Counted from the stretch's first letter, positions 25,252 through 34,810 are shown. The stretch: 64,000 nt of DNA from an uncultured Senegalimassilia sp. (GCA_934661765.1 CAKUJT010000002.1:1-64000), one strand, 5' to 3'. The notes: generated by a model from the letters alone, not told the origin. Numbers and translations: made by a program.

Positions 25252-27207
25252 TTACTTAAACGATACCGACGCGACGTTGTTCGAGGAGTCGAAGGTTACG
25301 GTACCCGAAACCTGTTTCGAATCCCCCGCGACCGATATGGTCTGCCCCAGAACCGTCACCGACTTGGAAGCCTTGCCCGATGCGGTGAAGGCAACCGTGT
25401 CGTTGCCCTGATAGGAGACGCTATCGACCGAGGACACGGTGAACGACGACCCATCCGATGCGGTAAGCGTGGTCGAGGAGAGGTATGAGCGCGCGGCGGC
25501 GGTCAGCTCGCTGGCGCGGGACTTCGCAAGCGAGATAACGACGACCGTGTCAGAGGGGACCTTCGAGCCTGCAGCGGGCTCGACGCCCATGATGGCCCCT
25601 TCGCTTGCGGTTTCGCTATACACATAAACCGCCGTAGAAGACAGCCCAGCGTCCTTGATCGCCTGCACGGCCTCGTTATAGCTCATGCCCGAAACGTCGG
25701 GCACGGTATAAGCCTGCGCCACCTTGAGCGTGATACTGGTGGAGGCTTTCGCCTTCTCTCCCTCCTCCGGGCTGATGGAAAGGACGGTGCCCTCCGGCTC
25801 ATCGGAGCGCTCAAGCTGCACATCGACGTTTTCGAACCCGTTGTCCGAAAGGGCCTTCAATGCGCTGTCCTGGCTGGAACCGACCACCTTGGGAACCGTG
25901 CGAGAAGTGGACACATGGATGACAACCTCGGCGCCCTCCTCCTGGCGTGCGCCGACACCCGGATCCATGAGCAGCACAAGGCCCTCGGTGGAATCGGAGG
26001 GAACGGTTGTGGAGCGGACCGTGAAGCCCTTGCTCTGCAGCATATACGTAGCATCGGCCTGCGTCATGCCCGTGACGTCGGGAATGATCTTTCCGCCCCA
26101 CAGCTCCATCTGATACGTAACGCCTGCGGCAATGACTGCAGCAAGGACCACCGCCAACGCCACGATGGCGGCGATCTTCGAACCGGGAAGGCGCTTGCCC
26201 TTCGATTCCGGCTTCTTGTCGTCTTTCGGCTTCGCCTCGGAAACGACGGGCTTGGCGTCCTTTTCGGCGTGCTTAGGCTGCTCTTTCTCAGACTTGGCTG
26301 CAGACGGTTCCGCTTCCTTAGGAAGCCCCGCACTTTGCTGCTTGGCCTCTGCAGCCTTGGCCTTCTCGGCTTTCTTCTTCTTACGATCGCGCTTCTTCTT
26401 GTTGGGGTCGGGCGCGATGAAATCCTTTTGCTGCGATAGGTCGGCATCGGTGATGCGAGGCATCTGCATGGTGTCGCCAGAATGCCACGCGGCCTTAGGG
26501 GGCACGTACCCGGGGTATACGAGGAACTCGTCGAAGCCGGACAGATCAGGCTCCCACCCCGATTTAATCGCCGGAGAAGCGGGCTTGGGACCAAGCGTTT
26601 GGGTTTTCTCGGACTCGAAGGCAAGATTGCGGATATCGGGAAGATCGAGCACGTGCGTGCGCTGATGCGCTACGTCATCAGTCGATCCGCCGTTATCGGC
26701 GGATCGACCTTCAGCATCTTGACAAGCTTCACGATTATCTTCATTTGGACCTTGTTGCTCTGCGACGTCCGTTTCGGTTGCGATATCGAGGTTGCAAGCA
26801 TCGATGGCATCCTCTTGCGTTGCCTCTTCTTCGTCGGAAGCCTTGTCTGCAGCGTCCTTGGAAACATCATCTGACGCTTGCGCGTCGTCGGCAACGTTTT
26901 CCTTTTCATCATCCTTATCGGAGCATTCGAGAGCGGCTTGATGCGAATTGGAGGCGATGCCATCTTCGGCGGCCTTTTCAGTTTCGGCATTAAGCTGCGC
27001 GTCTTCCCCGTCGTCATCGAAGCCGGGGTCTTGCGTATCGCAGGCAGCAACGTCCTCGATGATGTCTTCGTTATCCGTCAAGTCAGACGCTTGGGCAGGT
27101 TCCGCGCCTTCGATCTGCTCGAAGGCGGTACGAGGCAGCTTGGCCCCGCACTCGTCGCAGAACTTCGCGCCATCGCGATTTTCCGTGTGGCAAGAAGGAC
27201 AGATCAT
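25252..27207 (-). CDS. Zinc-ribbon, single-pass PASTA-domain protein
   Basis: PASTA domains bind muropeptides or beta-lactam-like ligands and usually sit on Ser/Thr kinases or penicillin-binding proteins; this 651-residue protein has neither. It has a zinc ribbon CPSC-x10-CDEC (3-20), a long acidic stretch (30-180), a Lys-rich stretch (265-340), one membrane helix (343-365), three PASTA repeats (about 373-434, 436-498, 500-561) and a C-terminal beta-rich domain (575-651). The start has AAGGGAG 8 bases before it. recO follows directly. A peptidoglycan-sensing or scaffold role is plausible but unproven. Confidence 0.85.
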   Translation of the reverse strand: MICPSCHTENRDGAKFCDECGAKLPRTAFEQIEGAEPAQASDLTDNEDIIEDVAACDTQDPGFDDDGEDAQLNAETEKAAEDGIASNSHQAALECSDKDDEKENVADDAQASDDVSKDAADKASDEEEATQEDAIDACNLDIATETDVAEQQGPNEDNREACQDAEGRSADNGGSTDDVAHQRTHVLDLPDIRNLAFESEKTQTLGPKPASPAIKSGWEPDLSGFDEFLVYPGYVPPKAAWHSGDTMQMPRITDADLSQQKDFIAPDPNKKKRDRKKKKAEKAKAAEAKQQSAGLPKEAEPSAAKSEKEQPKHAEKDAKPVVSEAKPKDDKKPESKGKRLPGSKIAAIVALAVVLAAVIAAGVTYQMELWGGKIIPDVTGMTQADATYMLQSKGFTVRSTTVPSDSTEGLVLLMDPGVGARQEEGAEVVIHVSTSRTVPKVVGSSQDSALKALSDNGFENVDVQLERSDEPEGTVLSISPEEGEKAKASTSITLKVAQAYTVPDVSGMSYNEAVQAIKDAGLSSTAVYVYSETASEGAIMGVEPAAGSKVPSDTVVVISLAKSRASELTAAARSYLSSTTLTASDGSSFTVSSVDSVSYQGNDTVAFTASGKASKSVTVLGQTISVAGDSKQVSGTVTFDSSNNVASVSFK

Positions 27208-27260
27208 GCTTGAAACTCCCTTGCGCGTGCTTACAGTATGGTTTCCCGTAAATTGTACCG

Positions 27261-27296
27261 AAAAACAGGATTGAGGTGCCGCATGGCACCTCAATC
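27261..27296 (-). terminator. Intrinsic terminator after era
   Basis: A 12-bp perfect stem (GATTGAGGTGCC with its complement) has a GCAT loop and TTTTT shortly after on the minus strand. It separates era from the PASTA-recO pair. Confidence 0.8.
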
Positions 27297-27328
27297 TCAA
27301 AATATCCGATAAACCTGAAAACAACCTG

Positions 27329-28279
27329 CTACAAACCCTCACCGTACCCGAATCGACGGATTTGCGTGGCGTCGCGACGCCAGTTCTTCTTGACCTTCAC
27401 CATAAGGTCAAGGTACACGCGCGTGCCGAGCAGCTGTTCAAGGTCCTCTCGGGCCTCCTGGCCGATGCGCTTGATGGCACTACCGCCCTTGCCGATGATG
27501 ATGCCCTTCTGGGAATCGCGTTCCACGTAGATGCGGGCCAAGATACGGTTGAGGTCCTTCTTCTTTTCGTACTCCATGTGCTCGATGGTGACGCCGATGG
27601 AGTGAGGAACCTCGTCACGGAACGTTCGGAGGATCTTCTCGCGAATAAACTCGGCGACGATGACCTCGATCGGCTGATCGGTTTCCATATCCGCGGGGAA
27701 CCACGCCGGGCCCTCGGGCAGGAAGCACTGCACCTCTTCAATGAAGGCGTCCACGTTGTAGCCGGATTCGGAGGAAAGCCCCACCATGGCATCCCAATTC
27801 GCCAGCTTCTTTGCAGCCTCTGCTTGCTCATGCATCTGCTCGGTGGTGACCAAGTCGCCCTTGGAAAGTACGCAGATTTTCTTCGCGTGCTTGCAATGCG
27901 GGCCGTCTAGCTGTGCGGCAACCCACTCGTCGCCACGGCCGACAGGCTTGCTGGCGTCGATGAGCATAGCGATGACGTCGACGTCTTCAAGCGCCTTGAG
28001 CGCCGAAGTGTTGAGCTCTTCGCCAAGCGCATCGTGGGGCTTGTGAAGGCCAGGGGTGTCCACGATGATCATCTGCATATCGTCGCGAGTATAGACCGCG
28101 CGGAAACGATGACGAGTGGTCTGGGCGGTGTTGGAAGTGATGGCGATCTTCTTGCCCATGATGGTGTTGAGCAGGGTCGACTTTCCCGCATTGGGTCGGC
28201 CGATCAGCGTGACGAAGCCGGATTTAAAGCCCTCGCCCGAGGGGGGCGCAGCATGTCCGAAGTATGCGTCGAGGTCCAT
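27329..28279 (-). CDS. era: GTPase Era
   Basis: Era is an essential GTPase that binds the 3' end of 16S rRNA during 30S assembly. The 316-residue product has G1 GRPNAGKSTLL, G3 DTPGLHK, a C-terminal KH domain with KGIIIGKGGSAIKRIG, and ends near GYGEGL. The frame runs far upstream into dgkA; the start at 28279 has TAGGAG just before it and yields the usual length. It follows dgkA by 25 bases in the conserved phoH-ybeY-dgkA-era block. Confidence 0.97.
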   Translation of the reverse strand: MDLDAYFGHAAPPSGEGFKSGFVTLIGRPNAGKSTLLNTIMGKKIAITSNTAQTTRHRFRAVYTRDDMQMIIVDTPGLHKPHDALGEELNTSALKALEDVDVIAMLIDASKPVGRGDEWVAAQLDGPHCKHAKKICVLSKGDLVTTEQMHEQAEAAKKLANWDAMVGLSSESGYNVDAFIEEVQCFLPEGPAWFPADMETDQPIEVIVAEFIREKILRTFRDEVPHSIGVTIEHMEYEKKKDLNRILARIYVERDSQKGIIIGKGGSAIKRIGQEAREDLEQLLGTRVYLDLMVKVKKNWRRDATQIRRFGYGEGL

Positions 28280-28304
28280 GAGACTCCTAGGTTCAAAAGG
28301 TTGA

Positions 28305-28733
28305 TTACGATGCCATGAAGGCCAAAATCGGCGGAATATAAACGATGCAGCCCACCACAAGGGACGCGAAGGCACCTGCAAGTGCGGCACCCGCCGCGCA
28401 ATCCTTCGCCCGTCGGGCCAGCTCATGGTACCCGGGGCTGGCAAGGTCGACCACCGCCTCGATGGCCGTGTTGACCGTTTCAAGCGCGAACATCATGCCA
28501 ATGCAGATGATGACGGCAAGCCATGAAGGCGTATCAATGCGCAACGCGAAGCCGAGCGCTATGGCCACAACGGCCACGCACACGTCGATACGCAGATTGC
28601 GTTCGCTGCGAATCGCTTCGAATAGTCCGCGCCCGGCGTTGGCGAAGGCAGATGTGAGCTTATAGCGCTGCCCTTTTCCCTTCGTTTCGGCAGAGCGTAC
28701 GAAAGGCTTGTTGTCGGGGGATGCGTCGCCCAT
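28305..28733 (-). CDS. dgkA: Diacylglycerol/undecaprenol kinase DgkA family
   Basis: This membrane kinase phosphorylates undecaprenol or diacylglycerol, recycling lipid carriers for wall synthesis. The 142-residue protein has a soluble N-terminus and three membrane helices. The catalytic region is FALETVNTAIEAVVDL, followed by ARRAKDCAAGAALAGA, which together carry the family's metal and lipid contacts. The start is either ATG 28733 or an ATG five codons earlier overlapping the end of ybeY; both lack a strong ribosome site, so coupling to ybeY is likely. Confidence 0.93.
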   Translation of the reverse strand: MGDASPDNKPFVRSAETKGKGQRYKLTSAFANAGRGLFEAIRSERNLRIDVCVAVVAIALGFALRIDTPSWLAVIICIGMMFALETVNTAIEAVVDLASPGYHELARRAKDCAAGAALAGAFASLVVGCIVYIPPILAFMAS

Positions 28734-28737
28734 GGCC

Positions 28738-29202
28738 TTATCGCGCATTCCAGGCGGCCAAGATCTCATCCTCGAGGGCCTCCATGACCTTGGCGTCTTC
28801 CTCGACGATGTGATCGTAGCCGCACAGATGGAGCAGTCCGTGAACGAACAGCAGGCTGACCTCCTGCTCGAACGTGGTGCCGAACTCTTGGGTTTGACGC
28901 TCGGCCACATCCGGCGCGATGACGACGTCCCCAAGTTCGTAGACATCGCCAAAGCCTGCAGGAACCATATCGGAAAGCTCATCCTCAACACCGTCGCATT
29001 CGAAGGACAGGACGTCGGTGGGTCCTTCCTTTCCGCGATATTGCTCGTTGAGGCGAGCGATCTCCTCGTCGGTGACGAAACTCAGGGACACCTCGGTGTT
29101 CTGAGGCTTTTCCTGATGATCGAGCACGAACTGCGCGAGCTCGACGAGCGGCATGTCCTTCAGGTCATCGCCGCGGTAATCATAATTGATTTGAACGTCC
29201 AT
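28738..29202 (-). CDS. ybeY: Endoribonuclease YbeY
   Basis: YbeY is a metal-dependent RNase needed for 16S rRNA 3' maturation and ribosome quality control. The metal-binding motif HGLLHLCGYDH (H-x3-H-x5-H) is intact near the C-terminus. ATG 29202 has AGAAGGG five bases upstream and gives 154 residues, normal for the family. The start overlaps the end of the phoH-like gene by 23 bases, and dgkA follows at once, so the genes are translationally coupled. Confidence 0.96.
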   Translation of the reverse strand: MDVQINYDYRGDDLKDMPLVELAQFVLDHQEKPQNTEVSLSFVTDEEIARLNEQYRGKEGPTDVLSFECDGVEDELSDMVPAGFGDVYELGDVVIAPDVAERQTQEFGTTFEQEVSLLFVHGLLHLCGYDHIVEEDAKVMEALEDEILAAWNAR

Positions 29203-30175
29203 GGCTGCCCTTCTTCTGCATGGCGTCGGCCTGTGCGCGGTCGTACGCCGAAACGATGGCCGCCACGAGCGAGTGGCGGACCACATCCTTACCCGAGAAC
29301 CTACAAAACGACACGCCTTCGATGTCGCCGAGGATATCTTCGATGCCCTTTAGGCCCGAAACGCCGCGCGGCAGGTCGAGCTGCGTGACATCGCCGGTGA
29401 TGACCATCTTCGAACCGAACCCAAGACGCGTGAGGAACATCTTCATCTGCTCGGGCGTGGTGTTCTGGGCTTCGTCCAAGATAACGAAGCTGTCGTTGAG
29501 CGTTCGCCCGCGCATGAAGGCAAGCGGTGCGATCTCGATGACGTTGCTTTCGATGAGCTGCTGCGCGCGCTCCATGTCGGTCATGTCGAACAACGCGTCG
29601 TAGAGCGGACGGATATAGGGATCGACCTTCTCGTTCAAGGAGCCGGGAAGAAAACCGAGGTTCTCCCCCGCCTCGACCACAGGGCGGGTGAGGATGATGC
29701 GCCCGACTTCCTTGCGCTTGAGCGCGGCGACGGCCATTGCCATGGCAAGGTAGGTTTTACCGGTACCTGCAGGCCCGATGCCGAAGGTGATGGTGTTCTT
29801 GCGGATGGCGTCTACATAATGCTTCTGTCCGGCGGTTTTCGGCCTGATCGCCCGCCCGCGATACGTGAGCAGGATGTCCTCGCGAAGCATAGACGGGGTG
29901 AACTCGGCCGTGCGAAGCAAATCGAGCGCGCGTTGGATGAACCCTTGGTCAGGGGTTCCACCGCCTTCGACGAATTTAAAAAGCTCGGAGAAGAGCGCCA
30001 TGAGGGATTGCACCTCGACCGGATCACCTTCGAGCACAACCGAATCGCCGCGTACCGTGATACGCGCATCGAACGCCTCTTCGATTATATGGAGCAGGCT
30101 ATCGCCCGCTCCCACCACGAGCGCCATGTTCACGGTTGGCGGCGCGGTAAGCGTGATATGCGTTGAATCTGTCAT
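29180..30175 (-). CDS. PhoH-family ATPase
   Basis: PhoH-like proteins are P-loop ATPases, probably RNA helicase or nuclease-associated, found beside ybeY in many bacteria. The 331-residue product has an N-terminal KH-like region, Walker A GIGPAGTGKTYLAMAMA, the LTRPVVEAGENLGFLPG segment, and Walker B SFVILDEAQNTTPEQ. ATG 30175 is preferred over the upstream in-frame start because it gives the standard length. It follows mtaB by 69 bases and overlaps ybeY. Confidence 0.95.
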   Translation of the reverse strand: MTDSTHITLTAPPTVNMALVVGAGDSLLHIIEEAFDARITVRGDSVVLEGDPVEVQSLMALFSELFKFVEGGGTPDQGFIQRALDLLRTAEFTPSMLREDILLTYRGRAIRPKTAGQKHYVDAIRKNTITFGIGPAGTGKTYLAMAMAVAALKRKEVGRIILTRPVVEAGENLGFLPGSLNEKVDPYIRPLYDALFDMTDMERAQQLIESNVIEIAPLAFMRGRTLNDSFVILDEAQNTTPEQMKMFLTRLGFGSKMVITGDVTQLDLPRGVSGLKGIEDILGDIEGVSFCRFSGKDVVRHSLVAAIVSAYDRAQADAMQKKGSHGRSNQL

Positions 30176-30244
30176 GCCAGCAAGTATAGCACGCCCGTTC
30201 GCGGTTGCCCCGCGCATGCGAAAGGCGCACAGGTAGCGCACAAG

Positions 30245-31468
30245 CTAAAGGCTGACGGTAACCAGCTGCCCGACGCAAGCGTCTGGAGGAGCCGGCACCT
30301 CGAAATAGCTTTCCGTCATTGCCTGGCCGGCCTCCTCAACCAATGCAAGCTCCGTCGACCCGGCGCGATCCGACAGCCGCTGGACGCGAAGGGCGTCGGC
30401 GACCTCGCGCAAACGCCTCGCACGCGCGGAACGGACTTCAGGCTCTACCTGGTCGGCGCGTTCTGCGGCCGGCGTTCCCTGACGCTTAGAGTACGGGAAC
30501 ACGTGGATCTTCGTGAACCTGCATCGTTTGGCCAGCTCAACGGTATCGTTGAACTCCTGGTCGGTCTCGCCCGGGAATCCGCAGATGATATCGGTGGAAA
30601 GCGAGAGCATGGGCATAGCGGCATATAGCCTCTCGACAAGGTCTTCAAAGTATTCGGCATTGTAGGGACGATGCATTTCACGCAGCACCTTCGAGTTACC
30701 CGACTGCAAAGGCAGGTGCAGATGACGGCAGATGCGGCCCTCAGACCGCGCCATCAGGCCGATCAGATCATCGGAGACATCACGAGGCTCGATGCTGGAG
30801 ATACGGAATCGGCAAGCGGGCTCGCCGGTCTCATGAATGTCGGCGGTTTCAGCAAGCAAGCGCTCAAGCAATGCATCAAGGCGTTCCCAGCCGTTTTCGC
30901 CCTGCTCACGCCAAGACCCCAGGTTGATGCCGGTGAGGACGATCTCGCGAACGCCTTCGCGCGCAAGGGCGACGCACTCGGAGATGACCGCCTGAGCAGA
31001 GCGGCTGGAAGCTCGCCCACGAGCAACGTGCACGATGCAATACGTACATGCGTTGTTGCATCCGTCCTGCACCTTCACGCCGACGCGCGTTCTAAAGCCT
31101 TCGCCAACCGCAAGCGGCATGACCCCGTGGCCGATGGGGCCGACCAAGCGGTCGAGCACGTCATCTACCTGCGTCTTTCCAGCAATGTGCACGCGTGCGG
31201 GGTCCATGGACGTGAACGCATCAGCATCGATGGCGGCGGCGCAGCCCGTGACCACCACATCCGAGGTGGGGTTTGCACGCAAAACCTGCCTGACGGCCTT
31301 TCGCGTTTTCTTCTCCGCCTCCCCGGTGACGGTGCACGTATTGACAACCACCACATCGGCGGCATCGGGGGCCGTTTCCAAACCACCACGCGCAAGCAGG
31401 CCGGAGGCGAACGAATCGGATTCCACGCGATTCACCTTGCACCCAAGATTCACGATGGCGAAGTTCAT
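30245..31468 (-). CDS. mtaB: tRNA t6A37 methylthiotransferase MtaB
   Basis: MtaB converts t6A37 of ANN-decoding tRNAs to ms2t6A37. The N-terminal signature NLGCKVNRVES (C10) and NTCTVT distinguish it from MiaB and RimO. The radical-SAM triad is in QDGCNNACTYCIVHVARG. The 407-residue length and C-terminal TRAM-like tail fit. Its ATG overlaps the rsmE stop in an ATGA, so the two genes are coupled, as in Bacillus. Confidence 0.95.
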   Translation of the reverse strand: MNFAIVNLGCKVNRVESDSFASGLLARGGLETAPDAADVVVVNTCTVTGEAEKKTRKAVRQVLRANPTSDVVVTGCAAAIDADAFTSMDPARVHIAGKTQVDDVLDRLVGPIGHGVMPLAVGEGFRTRVGVKVQDGCNNACTYCIVHVARGRASSRSAQAVISECVALAREGVREIVLTGINLGSWREQGENGWERLDALLERLLAETADIHETGEPACRFRISSIEPRDVSDDLIGLMARSEGRICRHLHLPLQSGNSKVLREMHRPYNAEYFEDLVERLYAAMPMLSLSTDIICGFPGETDQEFNDTVELAKRCRFTKIHVFPYSKRQGTPAAERADQVEPEVRSARARRLREVADALRVQRLSDRAGSTELALVEEAGQAMTESYFEVPAPPDACVGQLVTVSL

Positions 31469-32262
31469 GCGCGCCCCCCTGCTCCCATGCCGCCCATTTC
31501 GTACAGCACCAAAGCGGGCGCCACGATACCGGCGGTTTCCGTGCGCAGAATCGAGGTCCCGAGCGATACCATGTTGGCGTTTGCGTTGCTTGCAAGGATT
31601 GTGTCAACCTCTTCTTGGGCAAGGCCGCCTTCAGGGCCCACCACAACCGCGATCCGCGCAAGATGATCTTTTGATGCGTTGAGAACAGCCGGACGAAGAG
31701 CGTTGCGCAGCAGTGCGGTGCCGGGAGCTTCCTCCCAGCACACGACGACGGCGTCGAAGTCTGCAAGCGTCTCTTTCAGCTGCGAAAGCTTCATAGGCTG
31801 ATGCACGTGAGCAAGATGGGTTTGCCCCGATTGCATGGCGGCGCTTTTCGCGATAGCTTGCCATCGCTCGGTTTTAGACGCCGCTTTCTTTGCATCAACT
31901 TTCATAATGCTTCTTGAGGCGGCGAAGGGAATGAACTCGGACACGCCCAGCTCAGTGGCATGGCGGATGACCGTTTCCATCTTGTCGCCCTTGGCAAGGC
32001 CCTGCACCAGGCAAACATGCGCGGCAAGCGGCTGGCCATCAAGATGGCCCGAGATGGCGACGATAGGCAAAGCGCCATCAAAGGATTTGATCTCGCATTC
32101 GAAATAGTCCTGAGCCGCATCCACTACGGCGATATGCTCTCCGTGGTCAAGGCGTAATACTCTGGCATGCTTGACATCATCGCGCGAAAGCGCCAACGGG
32201 AACTGTTCTTGGACCTCATCAGCCAGAACCTGTTCATCGAGGAAAAACTGAGGGAGCGACAC
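31465..32262 (-). CDS. rsmE: 16S rRNA (uracil1498-N3)-methyltransferase
   Basis: RsmE methylates U1498 of 16S rRNA near the decoding site. The 265-residue protein has an N-terminal PUA-like domain (FFLDEQ start, HARVLRLDHGEHI) and a C-terminal SPOUT knot with GPEGGLAQEEVD and SLGTSILRTETAGIVAPAL. Length is slightly above average. prmA, the usual partner between dnaJ and rsmE in Bacillus, is not present here. mtaB overlaps its stop. Confidence 0.96.
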   Translation of the reverse strand: MSLPQFFLDEQVLADEVQEQFPLALSRDDVKHARVLRLDHGEHIAVVDAAQDYFECEIKSFDGALPIVAISGHLDGQPLAAHVCLVQGLAKGDKMETVIRHATELGVSEFIPFAASRSIMKVDAKKAASKTERWQAIAKSAAMQSGQTHLAHVHQPMKLSQLKETLADFDAVVVCWEEAPGTALLRNALRPAVLNASKDHLARIAVVVGPEGGLAQEEVDTILASNANANMVSLGTSILRTETAGIVAPALVLYEMGGMGAGGRA

Positions 32263-32420
32263 GGGAATCCTTATCTGAGAGCAGAGGGCTTATGGAACAA
32301 ATGCGAGCACTTCCGGTTCGATAGCCCGAAGTCATGCAAAACGGGCAGCGCAACGGCTCAGCACCCGAAAGCGCCGCCGGTTGAACGGCCGGACGGTTAA
32401 GCAAGACGCGCACCGGAGCG

Positions 32421-32464
32421 AAAACGCTTTGCGCAACCGTTTGATACACGATTGCGCAAAGCGT
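32421..32464 (-). terminator. Intrinsic terminator after dnaJ
   Basis: A 13-bp perfect inverted repeat (32424-32436 with 32452-32464) is followed on the minus strand by TTTT. A second hairpin (32476-32500, 10-bp stem, 5-nt loop) lies between it and the dnaJ stop. The rest of the 244-base gap before rsmE shows no gene. Confidence 0.75.
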
Positions 32465-32506
32465 CGAGCACGAGCTTCCCGCTCGAACGCCGAGCGGGAA
32501 AGCGAA

Positions 32507-33637
32507 TTAGTTGAACTTGTCGCGCAGCTTTTGCAGCGGCGTGCGAGCCTCGGCCACATCCTCGCCCATTTCGTGGGCGAGCTGTTCGAGCAGCTCTCGC
32601 TGCTTCTTCGTGACCTTCTTCGGAACCGCCACGGTGACATGGACGTACATATCACCACGTGCTTCGCTGCGGAAACGCGGCATGCCGAAGCCCTTCACGC
32701 GCACGATCTGATCGTTTTGCAGGCCTTCGGGGATGCGGACCTTGACCTTCTCGTCTTCGAAGATGCCATCAACCTCGATTTCAGAGCCAAGCGTTGCCTG
32801 AACGATGGACACGTTGGCACGGCAATGCAGATCGTCGCCGTCTCGCTCGAAGAACTCATGCGGCTGGATGCGACACGTGACGATGAGGTCGCCGGATGCA
32901 GCCCCGCGCAGACCAGCCTCGCCAAAACCTGTAAGACGCAGCTGCTGGGAATCGCGGATGCCGACAGGTACCTCCACCGTGACGCGCTGGCGGTCGGGCA
33001 CGCGGCCTTGCCCGTCGCATTCGGGGCACGGATTGTCGATGGTTTGACCGGTGCCGTTGCATTTGCTGCAGGTGGTTGCCGTCTGCATATCGCCCAAGAA
33101 GGTATGCTGCACGGTGACCACACGACCCTTGCCGCCGCATTCGGGGCAGGTGACCTGCTTGCCGCCTTCGGCCATGCCCGTACCGTCGCAATCAGCGCAC
33201 GGAGCCAAACGATCGTAGACGATCTCCTTCTTGGCACCGGTAGCTACCTCTTCAAGCGTCAAGCGCAGGCCGACGCCCATATCGCGCCCATCGGTGCGCT
33301 GCTGACGGGCACCGCCAGCGCCACCGCCGCCGAAGAAACTGCTGAAGATATCGCCGAACCCACCGCCGAACAGGTCGTCGAAGTCGACATAGCCGCTACC
33401 GCCGCCAGCCGCGCCGGAAACGGTGCCGAACCGGTCGTACTGCGCGCGCTTGTTCGCATCGCTGAGCACGTCGTAGGCTTCGTTGAGCTCTTTGAACTGG
33501 TCCTCGGCATCGGGGGCCTTGTTCACATCAGGATGCAGCTCGCGCGCCTTGCGGCGAAACGCCTTCTTGATATCCGCCTCCGTGGCATCACGGGAGACGC
33601 CGAGAACTTCGTACAAGTCCTTCGCCATAGCGGCCAT
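32507..33637 (-). CDS. dnaJ: Chaperone DnaJ
   Basis: DnaJ delivers substrates to DnaK and stimulates its ATPase. Domains in order: J domain with HPDVNKAP, a Gly/Phe linker ([16 protein letters not shown]), a zinc domain with four CxxCxGxG-type repeats ([32 protein letters not shown]), and the substrate-binding C-terminus. An AAAGG site five bases before ATG 33637 sets the start; an ATG three codons later is possible. It follows hrcA by 41 bases with no grpE or dnaK between, so DnaK must be encoded elsewhere. It is probably under HrcA control. Confidence 0.97.
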   Translation of the reverse strand: MAAMAKDLYEVLGVSRDATEADIKKAFRRKARELHPDVNKAPDAEDQFKELNEAYDVLSDANKRAQYDRFGTVSGAAGGGSGYVDFDDLFGGGFGDIFSSFFGGGGAGGARQQRTDGRDMGVGLRLTLEEVATGAKKEIVYDRLAPCADCDGTGMAEGGKQVTCPECGGKGRVVTVQHTFLGDMQTATTCSKCNGTGQTIDNPCPECDGQGRVPDRQRVTVEVPVGIRDSQQLRLTGFGEAGLRGAASGDLIVTCRIQPHEFFERDGDDLHCRANVSIVQATLGSEIEVDGIFEDEKVKVRIPEGLQNDQIVRVKGFGMPRFRSEARGDMYVHVTVAVPKKVTKKQRELLEQLAHEMGEDVAEARTPLQKLRDKFN

Positions 33638-33678
33638 TTCCACCTTTCCATTGCCCGGCGGGCTATCCTGCCGGGTTC

Positions 33679-34695
33679 CTACAAATCACCGAGCGCGGTG
33701 CCCGCGATGCGGACCGCGCGTAATACCTTCGAATAGTCCATGCGCGTAGGACCGATGACCGCCACCACGCCGGCGGAATCGCCGCGGCCGTAGCGGCTGG
33801 CCACAACTGAAACGCCGGACAGCTGGGAGGCCTGATTCTCCGAGCCGATGCGCACCGTGGGCCTGCCGTCGGTTTGGCATGCCGTGTCGTCAAGGATGTG
33901 CAGCAGCACCGTATCATCCTCGAGCACCTGCATAACGGGAAGCACCGCCTGCGATTGGCTAAACTCGGGCTGGGACAAAAGCGAACTGAACCCAAGGCTG
34001 TGAGCACGCGACCCCTCGCCCTCCCGCAGGCATGAGAGAACCTCGTCAAGCGTCATGCGCACGAGCGGGTCGGCGAACGCCTCCGACATGCCCCGACCCA
34101 ATCCGTGCTCGATATCGTGCAGCGTGTTGCCGCCGAACACCTCGTTGAGCAGATGCTGCACGCGCGCCAACTCGTCGCTGGACACCTCTTCGGCGAAATC
34201 CATATGACGGTTGAACACCTGGCCATCTTCGGTGACCACCACGACAAGCGCGTTGGTGGGCGTTAGGGAGATAAGCGACAGCTGCTTGATGTGCAGATCG
34301 AGCACCGACGGAGCAAGCACGATGGAAAGGCAGTCGGTAAGGCGCGTTAGGGCTTCGGAGGTCTGCTCGACCAGGTCGTCAAGCTCCGAAGCGCTTTCCC
34401 TAAGTTTGTCGGCCGCTTCCTGGCAACGTTCGTCCTCTTGCTCGCCGCCTTCCTGGGAAAGCAGGTCGTCGACGAAGGCGCGGTACCCTTGATCGGTGGG
34501 GATCCTGCCCGCAGAGGTGTGCGGCTGGGCGATATAGCCCCCGTCCTCGAGAACCGAAAGCTCGTTGCGCACGGTCGCAGGGCTTACGCCGAGCTGATAA
34601 CGTTCGGTAAGCGTGCGCGAACCTACCGGCAGAGCGCGCGCGACGTATTCCTCGATCAGCGCTGCGAGCACTTTTTGACGCCTATCCGAAAGCAC
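33679..34695 (-). CDS. hrcA: Heat-shock repressor HrcA
   Basis: HrcA binds CIRCE operators and represses chaperone genes until heat stress. The N-terminal winged helix contains [27 protein letters not shown] split over the usual helices, then [20 protein letters not shown], a family hallmark. A GTG at 34695 with AAAGGA upstream gives the typical start [12 protein letters not shown]; a GTG seven codons earlier is less likely. A CIRCE-like operator lies 56 bases upstream, indicating autorepression. Confidence 0.97.
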   Translation of the reverse strand: MLSDRRQKVLAALIEEYVARALPVGSRTLTERYQLGVSPATVRNELSVLEDGGYIAQPHTSAGRIPTDQGYRAFVDDLLSQEGGEQEDERCQEAADKLRESASELDDLVEQTSEALTRLTDCLSIVLAPSVLDLHIKQLSLISLTPTNALVVVVTEDGQVFNRHMDFAEEVSSDELARVQHLLNEVFGGNTLHDIEHGLGRGMSEAFADPLVRMTLDEVLSCLREGEGSRAHSLGFSSLLSQPEFSQSQAVLPVMQVLEDDTVLLHILDDTACQTDGRPTVRIGSENQASQLSGVSVVASRYGRGDSAGVVAVIGPTRMDYSKVLRAVRIAGTALGDL

Positions 34696-34750
34696 GCTTC
34701 CCCACCATCCTTTCACCCACTACGGTATAACTATTTCGTAACAGATAATA

Positions 34751-34777
34751 TTAGCAGCGAGATGGTGGGAGTGCTAA
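34751..34777 (-). promoter_or_regulatory. CIRCE operator of the hrcA-dnaJ operon
   Basis: Read on the minus strand: TTAGCACTC, nine bases, CGCTGCTAA. The first arm and the 9-base spacing match the CIRCE consensus (TTAGCACTC-N9-GAGTGCTAA) exactly. The second arm matches in its last six positions. It overlaps a possible promoter, TTAGCA-18-TAATAT. HrcA binding is inferred from the consensus and from the adjacent hrcA gene. Confidence 0.88.
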
Positions 34778-34810
34778 ATATTGCACCGAATCGTAAGAAA
34801 CGGACACCCC

